The notes beneath the pieces were generated by a model that ran no database searches, was not told the origin of the DNA, and saw only the letters and a list, made by a program, of their open reading frames with translations. The translations under genes were made by a program, and so were the position numbers. From Methylicorpusculum sp. (GTDB taxonomy: Bacteria; Pseudomonadota; Gammaproteobacteria; Methylococcales; Methylomonadaceae), in assembly GCF_030651835.1 (NCBI RefSeq), contig NZ_JAUSBX010000094.1, positions 1 through 64,000 of the forward strand: a DNA stretch of 64,000 nucleotides, given 5' to 3'. Of the stretch, positions 28,010-36,646 are shown piece by piece (within the stretch, counting starts at the first letter, position 1; the number at the start of each line of letters is the position of its first letter).

Positions 28010-28738
28010 TTATACAGCGACGCCCACATCCAGCGCTTCAAACCAATCCAGAAAGCGTTTTACGTCATCACCCTTGAATACACGGCCATGCTGAGGCGCC
28101 ATAATATCGATTTCCAGTTTACGAACGCGCTCAATCCAAACACGTTTTGCCTGATTTGATGGCATCCAGCGCTGATGAAAATAACGCATATGTTCGGTAT
28201 GTGCATCAAAATTATCAACATAAATGGGCGCACCTGACGGCTCCAGTGCAGCCCCTACATCGCCCGACATCAAAATCTTGGCTTGTGCATCATAGATATG
28301 AAAATTGGCGGAAGAATGAAGATAATGCGCGGGTATGATTTTTAATTCGGTAGAATCCAATTTGATACTGCCGCCATTATCGGGAATACCGACATATTCA
28401 ATGGATTCACAACCGAAATGCCGGATAAAACCTTCCCACAATTTGGACGCATGCAGCTTGGCTTTAGGTAAAGCCTGATCCCATAAACCCAAGGAGGAAA
28501 TGATATCGGGATCTTGATGGGACGCAAACAAATCGGTAATTTCTTCAACCGGAGCGTGGTGCAAGACGGCGGCCAACATCGGCGCAAACAATTCGACACC
28601 ACCCGGGTCCATCAATAGACATCGTCTGGCCGTCCTGACCATATACTGATTGGTATCAATGATGTTAGCGGGTTTATTGACATCTCTGCCAAACATGATC
28701 CACTGGTAATTTCCTTCATAAATCTTGGTCATTTTCAT
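28010..28738 (-). CDS. Diiron metallo-beta-lactamase-fold protein, ODP-like oxygen/iron sensor
   Basis: A 242-residue soluble protein with the fold of the N-terminal domain of flavodiiron proteins but no flavodoxin domain. Metal ligands can be placed as H74-x-D76-x-D78 (ASHQDPDII), H138 or H141 (PAHYLHSS), D160 (SGDVG) and H217 (APQHGRV). The usual Glu is Asp and the following His of the motif is Ile, as in oxygen-binding diiron (ODP) relatives. In Treponema denticola an ODP protein is part of a chemotaxis system. Here it is the last gene of the che operon, after a soluble MCP-like protein. An oxygen- or iron-sensing role is inferred. Confidence 0.75.
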   Translation of the reverse strand: MKMTKIYEGNYQWIMFGRDVNKPANIIDTNQYMVRTARRCLLMDPGGVELFAPMLAAVLHHAPVEEITDLFASHQDPDIISSLGLWDQALPKAKLHASKLWEGFIRHFGCESIEYVGIPDNGGSIKLDSTELKIIPAHYLHSSANFHIYDAQAKILMSGDVGAALEPSGAPIYVDNFDAHTEHMRYFHQRWMPSNQAKRVWIERVRKLEIDIMAPQHGRVFKGDDVKRFLDWFEALDVGVAV

Positions 28739-28761
28739 GACGATTCAAGGCCTCTAAATTG

Positions 28762-29391
28762 TTATTTTTCTGAAAAATTAATCACTATTAATGCACTTCG
28801 ACAACCCTGAACATTGTCATGAATAATTTGTGCGGCATGATCTACGCTCTCTGCTACAGCCTGTAAACTTTGCAAATATTCTCCGGCTTGAGACGCCTCA
28901 ATTCTGGAATTAGCGGCAATCACACGTGCGGCCCGGGCAGGATGCATCACTTCCTGTAATTGATCCAATAGTTGGTCGATATTAACCTGAAACCTTTTAC
29001 GGCAGTCATGCATCCGCTGTTGCACTAAATCTGACGAAGCTTTAAGAGAGCTTTCATTGGCAGAACCCTGTGCTAAGCGAATGACTTCCTCAAATTTATT
29101 AAAAGCATCCGTAGTTCGATATTCCTCAACCGTTAATTGATAGAGCAACATCGCATGTTCATTTATCCTGTTGACCTTCTCAATTGTTTCTTTAGCCAAT
29201 TCATTGATGAAATCCGTGATGGGTTGAAAACCTCTGGCCTTTTCTCCCGCTCTAAATGCGATCGCTTTAGCATTAGCGGCTGCCAGCGAGATTTCTTTGG
29301 CAACATCCATTACCTCACTTAACTCGGCCGCAATGGATGCAACAGCTACAAATTTGGATTTAGTCTGGCTTGTTTTCTTTTTCATAACCAT
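28762..29391 (-). CDS. Soluble protein with MCP-type hairpin-tip similarity
   Basis: A 209-residue, largely helical protein without transmembrane segments. Residues about 30-56 (AKEISLAAANAKAIAFRAGE then KARGFQPI) resemble the highly conserved receptor tip (LLALNAAIEAARAGE then GRGFAVVA), and a second segment ARVIAANSRIEASQAGEYLQ near 158-177 echoes it. It overlaps the preceding HsbR-like gene by 1 bp. No CheR/CheB tail is present. It could dock on CheA/CheW or on the neighbouring diiron protein; this is inference. Confidence 0.55.
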   Translation of the reverse strand: MVMKKKTSQTKSKFVAVASIAAELSEVMDVAKEISLAAANAKAIAFRAGEKARGFQPITDFINELAKETIEKVNRINEHAMLLYQLTVEEYRTTDAFNKFEEVIRLAQGSANESSLKASSDLVQQRMHDCRKRFQVNIDQLLDQLQEVMHPARAARVIAANSRIEASQAGEYLQSLQAVAESVDHAAQIIHDNVQGCRSALIVINFSEK

Positions 29392-31145
29392 TAAGACTCA
29401 TGCTGAGTGTTTAACATCGTCCATTCGTAAGTGGCCTTTACCTGATTTCCACTTCCGATATATTCAAAGCTTTGACATAACTTTTTCAATAAAATCATGC
29501 CTCGGCCATAGTAGGTATCCATACAGTTATCGTTTAAAGCTTCCGGATTAAAATCAAAACCTTTTCCTGAGTCCTGAACCTCAATAATTAGCTGACCTCC
29601 CTGACTGACCGGCAAATGACTGAGTGAAATCGTGATTTTTCCTTCTGATAATTGTTGTAATTGTTGCTCACGCAATTCGTAAAATCGCATAGAGCCATCA
29701 GGCGTTTGCTTTAAAGAAGAATCAAGACCCAATAAACCATGCTCCAGAGCATTGGTAAATAACTCACTCACAATGACATAAAGGGCTTCCCGGTGAGCTT
29801 TTAGCCCTTGAATTTCCATTAATGAATTCATGACAATGGGAACAGGATTTACTTTTCGAAGCGCAGACGGCTCAAATTCCAGAGACGTTTTCCAAGCCAA
29901 AGGCACGACATCAATACTGGTGCGCTCTGTTTGCGTAATAGCCCAAATCGGATTTAAAGAATTGCAATGTAATTCAACCAGGGTTAAATCATCTTTTTGA
30001 TCCTGGCCTTGCGTAAACCGATGAAAAGCATCAAGTACTTGCTTAAAACCCGGCCCCTTAACACTCAAGCAAGCTTTGATGCGTTCAGTGCCAAACTCAT
30101 CGCCTCCTTCTCCAAGAGCCTCGATAATGCCATCGGTAAACAAATAAAGATAAGTCTGCACGCTGGTTTGAAAAACCTGTTCCTGCGGCAGATAAGAACT
30201 GAGTATGCCCAACGGCACATTATTCGAGAGAATAGTAATAATTTCCCCCGTTTCATGATTAACCAAATAATGATCCGGTAAACCGCAGTTAATTAATTTA
30301 ACGGTCTGAGAATCAGGATATAAAGCCAAAATAGTCGCCGCTAAAAAAAAATTGGCCGGCATGATCATCATTAATTTACGATTAATCTCAACCGTGATCT
30401 CGTTAATACTGAACCCTTTCTGAGCCATTCCATAAAATATTTCAGCGGTTGGACCGGCACCCATAGCCGCGGATAAGCCATGCCCGGTAAAATCACCTAG
30501 TAAAACATATAACAAATTCCCAGGGGTTCTCGCTGACAACAAGATATCACCGTTGAATAAGGCCATAGGCGATAAAAGGTAACGCAAGGCCTGTGTTTCA
30601 AAAAAACCCGCATTAATAAAGTTTTTATAAATTGAGGCGGCAATTTCCTGATCCTGCTGAGCCAATTGCCGAAAATGCTCCAATTGTTTGGCCTGAGTGA
30701 CCTGGTCATGATAGAGCTTTTTAACTCGAAGCAAAGAAGCGATCTTCGCTGAGAGCAAACGGTGATTAAACGGCTTACTGATAATATCGTCACCACCGAG
30801 CGCATGACATTCGTCTAGTTTTTCTTCGGCATCAAGCCCGGTCAGAAAAATAATAGGAATGTATTCGCCAAAAAGAAACTCCCTTATATGCTTTGCTGCA
30901 TTGATGCCATCGCAAACAGGCATGATAATATCCAAAATGACCAGATCCGGCCTGTATTCCTTAAATAATTCAAAGGCTTGATATCCATCAGAGCACTCGA
31001 TAACTTCATGGCCAAACGCTTCGATTAATGCAGTCAGCATTTTCCGTTGCGAAATACTGTCCTCCGCAATTAAAATTTTCGCTTTAAGCTGAGGTGCGGC
31101 ATCAGCAGTACCGCAGTTTACAGGATGAAAAGAAGCAGCCATCAT
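29391..31145 (-). CDS. HsbR-like response regulator: REC, PP2C phosphatase, anti-sigma-type kinase
   Basis: A 584-residue protein with a receiver domain (Asp72 in VILDIIMP, Lys in SKPFNHR), a linker helix (about 145-165), a SpoIIE/PP2C phosphatase domain with LLGDFTGHGLSAAMG (about 215-230), and a C-terminal RsbW-like HATPase domain with ELFTNALEHGLLG and EVQDSGKGFDF. This order matches HsbR of Pseudomonas, which phosphorylates or dephosphorylates the STAS protein HsbA in response to an Hpt protein. The STAS gene is directly upstream with a 1-bp overlap. It could link CheA phosphate flow to partner switching. Confidence 0.85.
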   Translation of the reverse strand: MMAASFHPVNCGTADAAPQLKAKILIAEDSISQRKMLTALIEAFGHEVIECSDGYQAFELFKEYRPDLVILDIIMPVCDGINAAKHIREFLFGEYIPIIFLTGLDAEEKLDECHALGGDDIISKPFNHRLLSAKIASLLRVKKLYHDQVTQAKQLEHFRQLAQQDQEIAASIYKNFINAGFFETQALRYLLSPMALFNGDILLSARTPGNLLYVLLGDFTGHGLSAAMGAGPTAEIFYGMAQKGFSINEITVEINRKLMMIMPANFFLAATILALYPDSQTVKLINCGLPDHYLVNHETGEIITILSNNVPLGILSSYLPQEQVFQTSVQTYLYLFTDGIIEALGEGGDEFGTERIKACLSVKGPGFKQVLDAFHRFTQGQDQKDDLTLVELHCNSLNPIWAITQTERTSIDVVPLAWKTSLEFEPSALRKVNPVPIVMNSLMEIQGLKAHREALYVIVSELFTNALEHGLLGLDSSLKQTPDGSMRFYELREQQLQQLSEGKITISLSHLPVSQGGQLIIEVQDSGKGFDFNPEALNDNCMDTYYGRGMILLKKLCQSFEYIGSGNQVKATYEWTMLNTQHES

Positions 31146-31450
31146 TAACCAATCGTAAACAATTGATCAAAATTGGCAATCTGAAAAATCTTCTTCACGT
31201 CCGGTTTGGCATGAATCAGGTGAATTGCATTTTTGTTATTATTAATTTTTTCACGTAAAACCAATAACATACCCAATGCAGAACTATCAAGATAATCCGT
31301 CTTGCTCAAATCGATTATAATCCGGTCAATAGCTTGTTTATCCATGTCCGATACTTTCCGGAAATCCTGGTGCAGGCTAAAATCAAATCGGCCGGTCACT
31401 CGAATCACCAGTTCTTTTTTATCTTTATTGTATTGACTGCTTACAGACAT
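31145..31450 (-). CDS. STAS anti-sigma factor antagonist, HsbA-like
   Basis: A 101-residue single-domain STAS protein. The segment IIIDLSKTDYLDSSALGMLLVL (here residues about 43-64) contains the expected phosphorylated Ser in the DSSALG motif. In partner-switching modules such proteins are substrates of the adjacent kinase/phosphatase; HsbA additionally binds FlgM or a diguanylate cyclase in Pseudomonas. It is the immediate upstream neighbour of the HsbR-like gene. Confidence 0.88.
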   Translation of the reverse strand: MSVSSQYNKDKKELVIRVTGRFDFSLHQDFRKVSDMDKQAIDRIIIDLSKTDYLDSSALGMLLVLREKINNNKNAIHLIHAKPDVKKIFQIANFDQLFTIG

Positions 31451-31477
31451 TAGCTGTTGCTCCTTGAAATATCTTTA

Positions 31478-32680
31478 TCAAAATAACTCTATATCGCCTT
31501 CGTCAAGAGAATGCTGCCCGACAGCCTTGGCAGAACTGGTTCTATGTTCCCATTGTTCCTTCAACTCACTCAACCGTTTAACACCATCATTCAAGACCTG
31601 AACACTCTGGGTTTGATCTCCTGATTTAAAGGTCTCAAAACTAAAGTGAATTTCATCTAACAATAGTTGGAAATGATCAATGTTGCCTTGCACATAATCA
31701 AGAAGCTGTCTAGCCATATCCTCGAATTGCAAAGCTCTCACGGCATTATTGACGTGCGAATCAATCTGTTCGGAGAGACCCGATACGTCATATAGTTTGG
31801 TTGCGATCAAGCTATTCATTTTGTCGATATCCTGCAGCATCTCGTCAATATTCGCCTTTGATGTAATCGCCACATTCATATCTTTTGAAGCCATCAATTC
31901 AATCATCTGCCTGGCTTCAGCAATGCTTGTTTTGGATTCGATAACCACTTTTCTAATTTCTTCGCTGAACTTGTCGGAATTTTTAGACAATTTCCGCACT
32001 TCATCAGCGACAACCGCAAAACCTCGCCCCGCATCTCCGGCTCTGGCCGCTTCAATAGCCGCGTTTAATGCCAATAAATTGGTTTGATCGGCAATCGTTT
32101 GAACATCATTCACCAGTTTTCTGATGAGTTCCATCCGGCTATCAACGTCACTGACGACATTCACCATCGACATACTTTGTTTACTGACGCTGATGATGTG
32201 CTCTATAAAACTGGTTAATACACTTTCGGTTTCAAGGGCGAAATCTTTAAAATTTATGGTTTGAGTGTCATTTTCGGAGCCGCCTCCTTGTACATTTGCC
32301 ATCAAGGAATGGACCAATCCGGTTTGATTTTCCGTCAATCGGTGAAGCCCCTGAAAGCTTTCCGTCATTGTTCCAACGCCATCAGCAATCACCTTCTTGA
32401 CCTGTATCAAATCTTCTCGCAAAACAGTCATTTCTTTAGTGGCACATTGCTCTAACTCAGCCAGATAATTATCAATCGCCCCATCAATCAAGTAGCCTTC
32501 ATTATTTTTCAGCGACTCCTTATCACTGGCTGGCTGGTTTTGCATAAAAACAGACAGGCACCAGCAACAACCGAACAGCGGAATCATGATCCAATACAAG
32601 GTCTGAACGGGAAGCAGAAAAGGCGCAATAAGTCCTGTAGAAGTTAATGCGATGGCCGTCCAATAGGTTTGTCTTTTCAT
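31478..32680 (-). CDS. Methyl-accepting chemotaxis protein without periplasmic sensor
   Basis: A 400-residue receptor. ATG 32680 is preferred because GGAT lies at proper spacing; GTG 9 bp upstream is an alternative. Two N-terminal hydrophobic helices (about 8-45) are separated by only a few residues, so there is no periplasmic ligand domain. The signalling hairpin shows QTIADQTNLLALNAAIEAAR and AGDAGRGFAVVADEVRKL. A C-terminal helical extension ends in GDIELF, a tail also seen on CheD of this operon. It may sense cytoplasmic cues or act as a scaffold for its neighbours. Confidence 0.85.
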   Translation of the reverse strand: MKRQTYWTAIALTSTGLIAPFLLPVQTLYWIMIPLFGCCWCLSVFMQNQPASDKESLKNNEGYLIDGAIDNYLAELEQCATKEMTVLREDLIQVKKVIADGVGTMTESFQGLHRLTENQTGLVHSLMANVQGGGSENDTQTINFKDFALETESVLTSFIEHIISVSKQSMSMVNVVSDVDSRMELIRKLVNDVQTIADQTNLLALNAAIEAARAGDAGRGFAVVADEVRKLSKNSDKFSEEIRKVVIESKTSIAEARQMIELMASKDMNVAITSKANIDEMLQDIDKMNSLIATKLYDVSGLSEQIDSHVNNAVRALQFEDMARQLLDYVQGNIDHFQLLLDEIHFSFETFKSGDQTQSVQVLNDGVKRLSELKEQWEHRTSSAKAVGQHSLDEGDIELF

Positions 32681-32699
32681 TTTATCCACACTAGTGCCG

Positions 32700-33788
32700 C
32701 TATGCTTTTAAGGCCAAAATTTGGGCTGGAATCCGCTCTAGCGGTTGAACGTAATCGACTGCACCCAATCGGTATGCCTCACCGGGCATACCCCAAACCA
32801 CACTGGACGATTCGTCTTGAATAATATTAATCGCTCCGGAATCATGCATTTCCACCATACCTTTAGCACCATCAACCCCCATTCCCGTGAGCATGACACC
32901 AATCGCATGAGAACCCACATTCTGCGCGACCGAGTGAAACAAAATATCCACAGAGGGTTTATGCCGGTTAACCGGAGGTCCATCATCTAATTGACACACA
33001 TAGTGCGCACCTTTGGTGATAACCATCAAATGCTTGTCGCCCGGCGCAATATAAATGTTACCGGGAAGTATCTCTTGCCCATGTTTAGCAACACAGGCAT
33101 TCATTTCACTCGCCTGATTGACATGATTGGCAAAAGACTGACTGAATGCTATCGGCAAGTGCTGAGTAATCACAATCGCCGGGGAGCTTGCCGGCATTTT
33201 ACTGACAACATACTTGATGGCTTCAGTTCCCCCCGTTGACGCACCTAAGGCTATCAGTTGAGCTTTCAACCGATTCATCTGTTTTTTAGGCGAACCAGTA
33301 ATAATAGGGTCAAGTTTTGCCGTTGAAATACCACCCGAATTAGGGGAGTTCTCAGATGAAAGCATAGCTGCATCCAATGTCCGCACCTGGACAGTTGAAG
33401 CCATAAGGACCTTATTAATTATCTCATCGGCATATTCGTTCAATCGATTGGCTACGTCTACTTTAGGCTTGGATATAAAATCAACGGCCCCATAAGCTAA
33501 AGCATCCAAAGTCACATGAGCACCTTGTTCGGTGAGCGTCGACACCATAACAACCGGCATAGGACGTAAGCGCATCAAATTGCGCAAAAACGTCAAGCCA
33601 TCCATCTTGGGCATTTCTATATCCAGGGTAAGCACATCCGGATTAAGCTTTTTAATTTTTTCTCTTGCCATATAAGGATCGGAAGCCGTTCCTACCACCT
33701 CAATAAGGGGTGAGCTGGATAAAATCTGGCTAAGCAAATTTCTTATCAAAGCCGAGTCATCAACAATTAAAACTGTTATCTTACGCAT
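32700..33788 (-). CDS. cheB: Protein-glutamate methylesterase / glutamine deamidase
   Basis: A 362-residue CheB: receiver domain with Asp56 in LTLDIEMPKMDG, a linker (about 125-170), and a catalytic domain with the triad Ser184 (LGASTGGTEA), His210 (ITQHLPIAFS) and Asp306 (TGMGVDGAKG). It removes methyl groups from receptors in response to CheA phosphorylation. It sits between cheD and the downstream receptor gene. Confidence 0.96.
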   Translation of the reverse strand: MRKITVLIVDDSALIRNLLSQILSSSPLIEVVGTASDPYMAREKIKKLNPDVLTLDIEMPKMDGLTFLRNLMRLRPMPVVMVSTLTEQGAHVTLDALAYGAVDFISKPKVDVANRLNEYADEIINKVLMASTVQVRTLDAAMLSSENSPNSGGISTAKLDPIITGSPKKQMNRLKAQLIALGASTGGTEAIKYVVSKMPASSPAIVITQHLPIAFSQSFANHVNQASEMNACVAKHGQEILPGNIYIAPGDKHLMVITKGAHYVCQLDDGPPVNRHKPSVDILFHSVAQNVGSHAIGVMLTGMGVDGAKGMVEMHDSGAINIIQDESSSVVWGMPGEAYRLGAVDYVQPLERIPAQILALKA

Positions 33789-33797
33789 CCCTGAATC

Positions 33798-34442
33798 CTA
33801 AAATAGTTCAATTTCGCTTTCTATTGGAACGTCTTTAAGTTTTTTGCGATATTCAAACTCCCGGGTCACGATAGTTTGATTGTGCAAATCACTGATTTTT
33901 TTCATCCTGACCCGGCCTGTCATAGGATAGAAATTCACTTTCCGTGGATAAATATCCCCTAGATCCTGAGCCAACAACACTAAACTTTCGGTTTCGATAT
34001 ATTCCAGGACAAAAGCAATATTTCTCAATCCAACATCGCTTAAAGTAGGAATAATCTTGCCTCCGCCAAACAATTTAACCTCCAGGTTTTTTCGCTTTCC
34101 ACCATGCGCCAAAATACTGTTGATCAAATGCTCCATCGCATAGTTACCGTAGCGCATAGCATTACCCACAACGGCATCTATGCCTCGGGCCAACCTGTTT
34201 TCAGAGGTTTCCGGCAACATAAAATGATTCATGCCACCTATATTCAACTCTTTGTCACGCACACAGGCGGCGATACAGGATCCTAAAACGGTTGTAATCA
34301 ATTCATCTTCCTTAGTCACATATAATTCGCCAGGCATAATCTTGGCGGCCACTATTTGATTTTCAGGATCCCAATAACGGTTAACTTTTTCAAAACCGTT
34401 TAAAGAGGGCAGGATAATTGAACCGGTTAATGACTTAGACAC
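33798..34442 (-). CDS. cheD: Chemoreceptor glutamine deamidase
   Basis: A 214-residue CheD. The catalytic Cys56 and His73 lie in TVLGSCIAACVRD and GGMNHFMLPE, and VKLFGGGKIIP is a family segment. The protein has an extended N-terminus and an extra C-terminal tail ending in SEIELF, nearly the same as the end of the small receptor in this operon. It overlaps cheR by 8 bp. Confidence 0.93.
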   Translation of the reverse strand: MSKSLTGSIILPSLNGFEKVNRYWDPENQIVAAKIMPGELYVTKEDELITTVLGSCIAACVRDKELNIGGMNHFMLPETSENRLARGIDAVVGNAMRYGNYAMEHLINSILAHGGKRKNLEVKLFGGGKIIPTLSDVGLRNIAFVLEYIETESLVLLAQDLGDIYPRKVNFYPMTGRVRMKKISDLHNQTIVTREFEYRKKLKDVPIESEIELF

Positions 34443-35286
34443 GCTTCGATACCTTTTTGTAAATGGTATGGCCTATTAATTCAAAATCGGTATTGCCATG
34501 CTGTATAGTCTCACTGTGCCCAATAAAGAGATAGGCATCCATCGGCAGCAAGCTACTGTATCGCTGAGCAATGGTACATTTCGTCTCACGATCAAAATAA
34601 ATAAAAACGTTACGACAAAATATAAAATCAAACGGTTGTTGCATCGGCCACTCTTGCATTAAATTCAGTTGCCGAAATCGAATACAAGCCTGTAATTCAG
34701 CCTTGACTTTAACTTTATTAATCTGAGCGCCTTTTCCATTATGAAACCAACGTTTAAGCCGGGCTTCTGAAATATTGGTAACCGTTTCCCTAGAATAAAT
34801 ACCATTTGCCGCCGTTTCCAATACCTTCGTATCCAAATCGGTAGCCAACAATTTGACTTCCCAGTTTGACGGCAAATTTTCCAACAATGTCATTACAATC
34901 GAATAAGGTTCTTCCCCCGTTGAGCATCCTGCAGACCAGGCTTTTATGACCTTGGTTGACTGGTTTTTTTTAATCAACTCAGGTATCAGCTTGTCTTTCA
35001 GAAATTCAAAATGATGCTTTTCTCTAAAGAAAGAGGTCAAATTCGTGGTAATCGCATTAATAAATTCTGTAAATTCTGCGTCATGATTGTTTTTCAGAAA
35101 ATTGCTGTAACTTTTAAAATCCGATAAACCCAAGACTCTGATGCGCTTTGAAAGCCTGGAATAGAACATATCGAATTTTTCATCGGGCACCAAAATGCCG
35201 GAATATTCAGAAGATAATTTTCTCAGAAAATTAAAATCGTCCCAGGTAAATTCAAATTCGCGTTGTTTATCGTGCGTTGACATCAA
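34435..35286 (-). CDS. cheR: Chemotaxis protein methyltransferase
   Basis: A 283-residue SAM-dependent receptor methyltransferase. The N-terminal helical domain covers about 1-85; the catalytic domain shows TTNLTSFFREKHHFEFLK, the SAM loop KAWSAGCSTGEEPYSI, LLATDLDTKVLETA and PFDFIFCRNVFIYFD. It pairs with cheB and cheD for adaptation; the PAS receptor upstream ends in EWEEF, a typical CheR tether pentapeptide. Confidence 0.96.
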   Translation of the reverse strand: MMSTHDKQREFEFTWDDFNFLRKLSSEYSGILVPDEKFDMFYSRLSKRIRVLGLSDFKSYSNFLKNNHDAEFTEFINAITTNLTSFFREKHHFEFLKDKLIPELIKKNQSTKVIKAWSAGCSTGEEPYSIVMTLLENLPSNWEVKLLATDLDTKVLETAANGIYSRETVTNISEARLKRWFHNGKGAQINKVKVKAELQACIRFRQLNLMQEWPMQQPFDFIFCRNVFIYFDRETKCTIAQRYSSLLPMDAYLFIGHSETIQHGNTDFELIGHTIYKKVSKRV

Positions 35287-35384
35287 TAATGCAAAACCTG
35301 ATTGTTAGTTTCAGAATCGAATAAACCACATAACTTGCCGATCAGTTAATCGGCCGTGGGGTGAAAACCTGAAGGAACCCGCCG

Positions 35385-35888
35385 TCAAAACAAACCTGAA
35401 ACCGGTTTATCCACTTCCAACAGTTTCGATAAGCCCAGCAATTCGGAAGCTTCAATAAACCGGTCAGATGGAAAATCAATAGTGACTTGTTTACCCTGCT
35501 TCAATGCCTGTTGTTTAAACACTACCAAACACTGGAGCACCGACGTATCGACTGTTTTTACCGCGGAAGCATCGATTTCCATGTTATCGACTGAGGTCAA
35601 AAGAGTTCGCAATTGCTCAAATAGTGTTTGCACGTTTTGAATCGTATTGATTTCTTCCAATATCAAACAATTTTCAGTCTGAAAGGCATCTGTTACCTGA
35701 ACGTCCTTATTCTGCTCATCAGGACTGCCGTTGCCGGGTTCGGCCTGCATATCGACCTCCTGCGGATTATTATCGGTATCGGGTATTGGCAAAGACGCGC
35801 CATCTAATTCCTGACTTTGTGAAGCATTGTTCATCCAGGCTAAAGGATCGAACCCGATCAGACTAGGGGTATCTTTGGAAGCCATCAC
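35385..35888 (-). CDS. STAS domain protein of the chemotaxis operon
   Basis: A 167-residue protein with an acidic, low-complexity N-terminal half (about 1-75) and a C-terminal STAS domain (about 80-167) containing DASAVKTVDTSVLQCLVVFK and EASELLGLSKLLEV. Its start overlaps the parA stop (ATGA). Similar STAS genes follow parA in several proteobacterial che operons. The role is unknown; interaction with ParA or CheW is a guess. Confidence 0.75.
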   Translation of the reverse strand: MMASKDTPSLIGFDPLAWMNNASQSQELDGASLPIPDTDNNPQEVDMQAEPGNGSPDEQNKDVQVTDAFQTENCLILEEINTIQNVQTLFEQLRTLLTSVDNMEIDASAVKTVDTSVLQCLVVFKQQALKQGKQVTIDFPSDRFIEASELLGLSKLLEVDKPVSGLF

Positions 35889-36646
35889 ATTACCTTGCCT
35901 TCAATAAAATTATTTGCCAGCTTTGCAAAATCCTTGGCTACAGGACTTTTTGGCTGATATTCCAGAATCGTTTTACCAAAACCGGGGCATTCTGCGAGCG
36001 ATGCAGTTTCACGTATCACGGTTGCCAATACTTGCCCGGGAAAATGCTTGAGCAGCGTATCCAGGACTTCCTTAGATAATCTTCGGGTTGATGCATAACG
36101 GGACATGACTAATAACGTTTTGTATTTTTTTTTCAGGACTTGCTCAAAGCGCTTAATTGTAGCGACCAAATGTGAAAGCCCCTGCAGTGACAGAAAATCA
36201 CTGCACATGGGGATTAACAACTCATCAGCGGCAAACAAGGCATTTGCGGCCAATATTCCGGAAGACGGTGGGCAATCCATAAATATAAAGTCCTGGTCTT
36301 TCAACTGATTTTGTAAGGACAATCTCAACAAATCGCCTCTTGCAACACCGCCTTCGGTTAACTGCTCAATTTCCCGCAATTTTGGCCCCGAAACGATGAG
36401 TTGAAGGTTGTCTCTTACGGGAATCACCTGCGTTTCAATATCGCTATGCCCCAACAACACTTCATCGATTCCCGACTTCGCCGCGTCAACAACTCCAAGA
36501 GAAACAGCAAGATGCCCTTGAGGGTCCAAATCGATGAGCGTGACTTTTTTTCCCATCATTGCCAGCGCGTGGCAAAGATTGGAAGAAGTTGTCGTTTTAC
36601 CGACGCCGCCTTTTTGGTTGATAACGGCGATAATTCGTGGGTTCAT
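35885..36646 (-). CDS. ParA/Soj family ATPase, ParC-type chemotaxis positioning protein
   Basis: A 253-residue deviant Walker ATPase with VINQKGGVGKTTTSSNL (Walker A with signature Lys), FMDCPPSSGILAANAL (Walker B region) and DLDPQGHLAVSLG. Within che operons such ParA proteins (ParC in Vibrio, PpfA in Rhodobacter) position and partition chemoreceptor arrays. It overlaps both the cheW before it and the STAS gene after it by 4 bp. Confidence 0.88.
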   Translation of the reverse strand: MNPRIIAVINQKGGVGKTTTSSNLCHALAMMGKKVTLIDLDPQGHLAVSLGVVDAAKSGIDEVLLGHSDIETQVIPVRDNLQLIVSGPKLREIEQLTEGGVARGDLLRLSLQNQLKDQDFIFMDCPPSSGILAANALFAADELLIPMCSDFLSLQGLSHLVATIKRFEQVLKKKYKTLLVMSRYASTRRLSKEVLDTLLKHFPGQVLATVIRETASLAECPGFGKTILEYQPKSPVAKDFAKLANNFIEGKVM

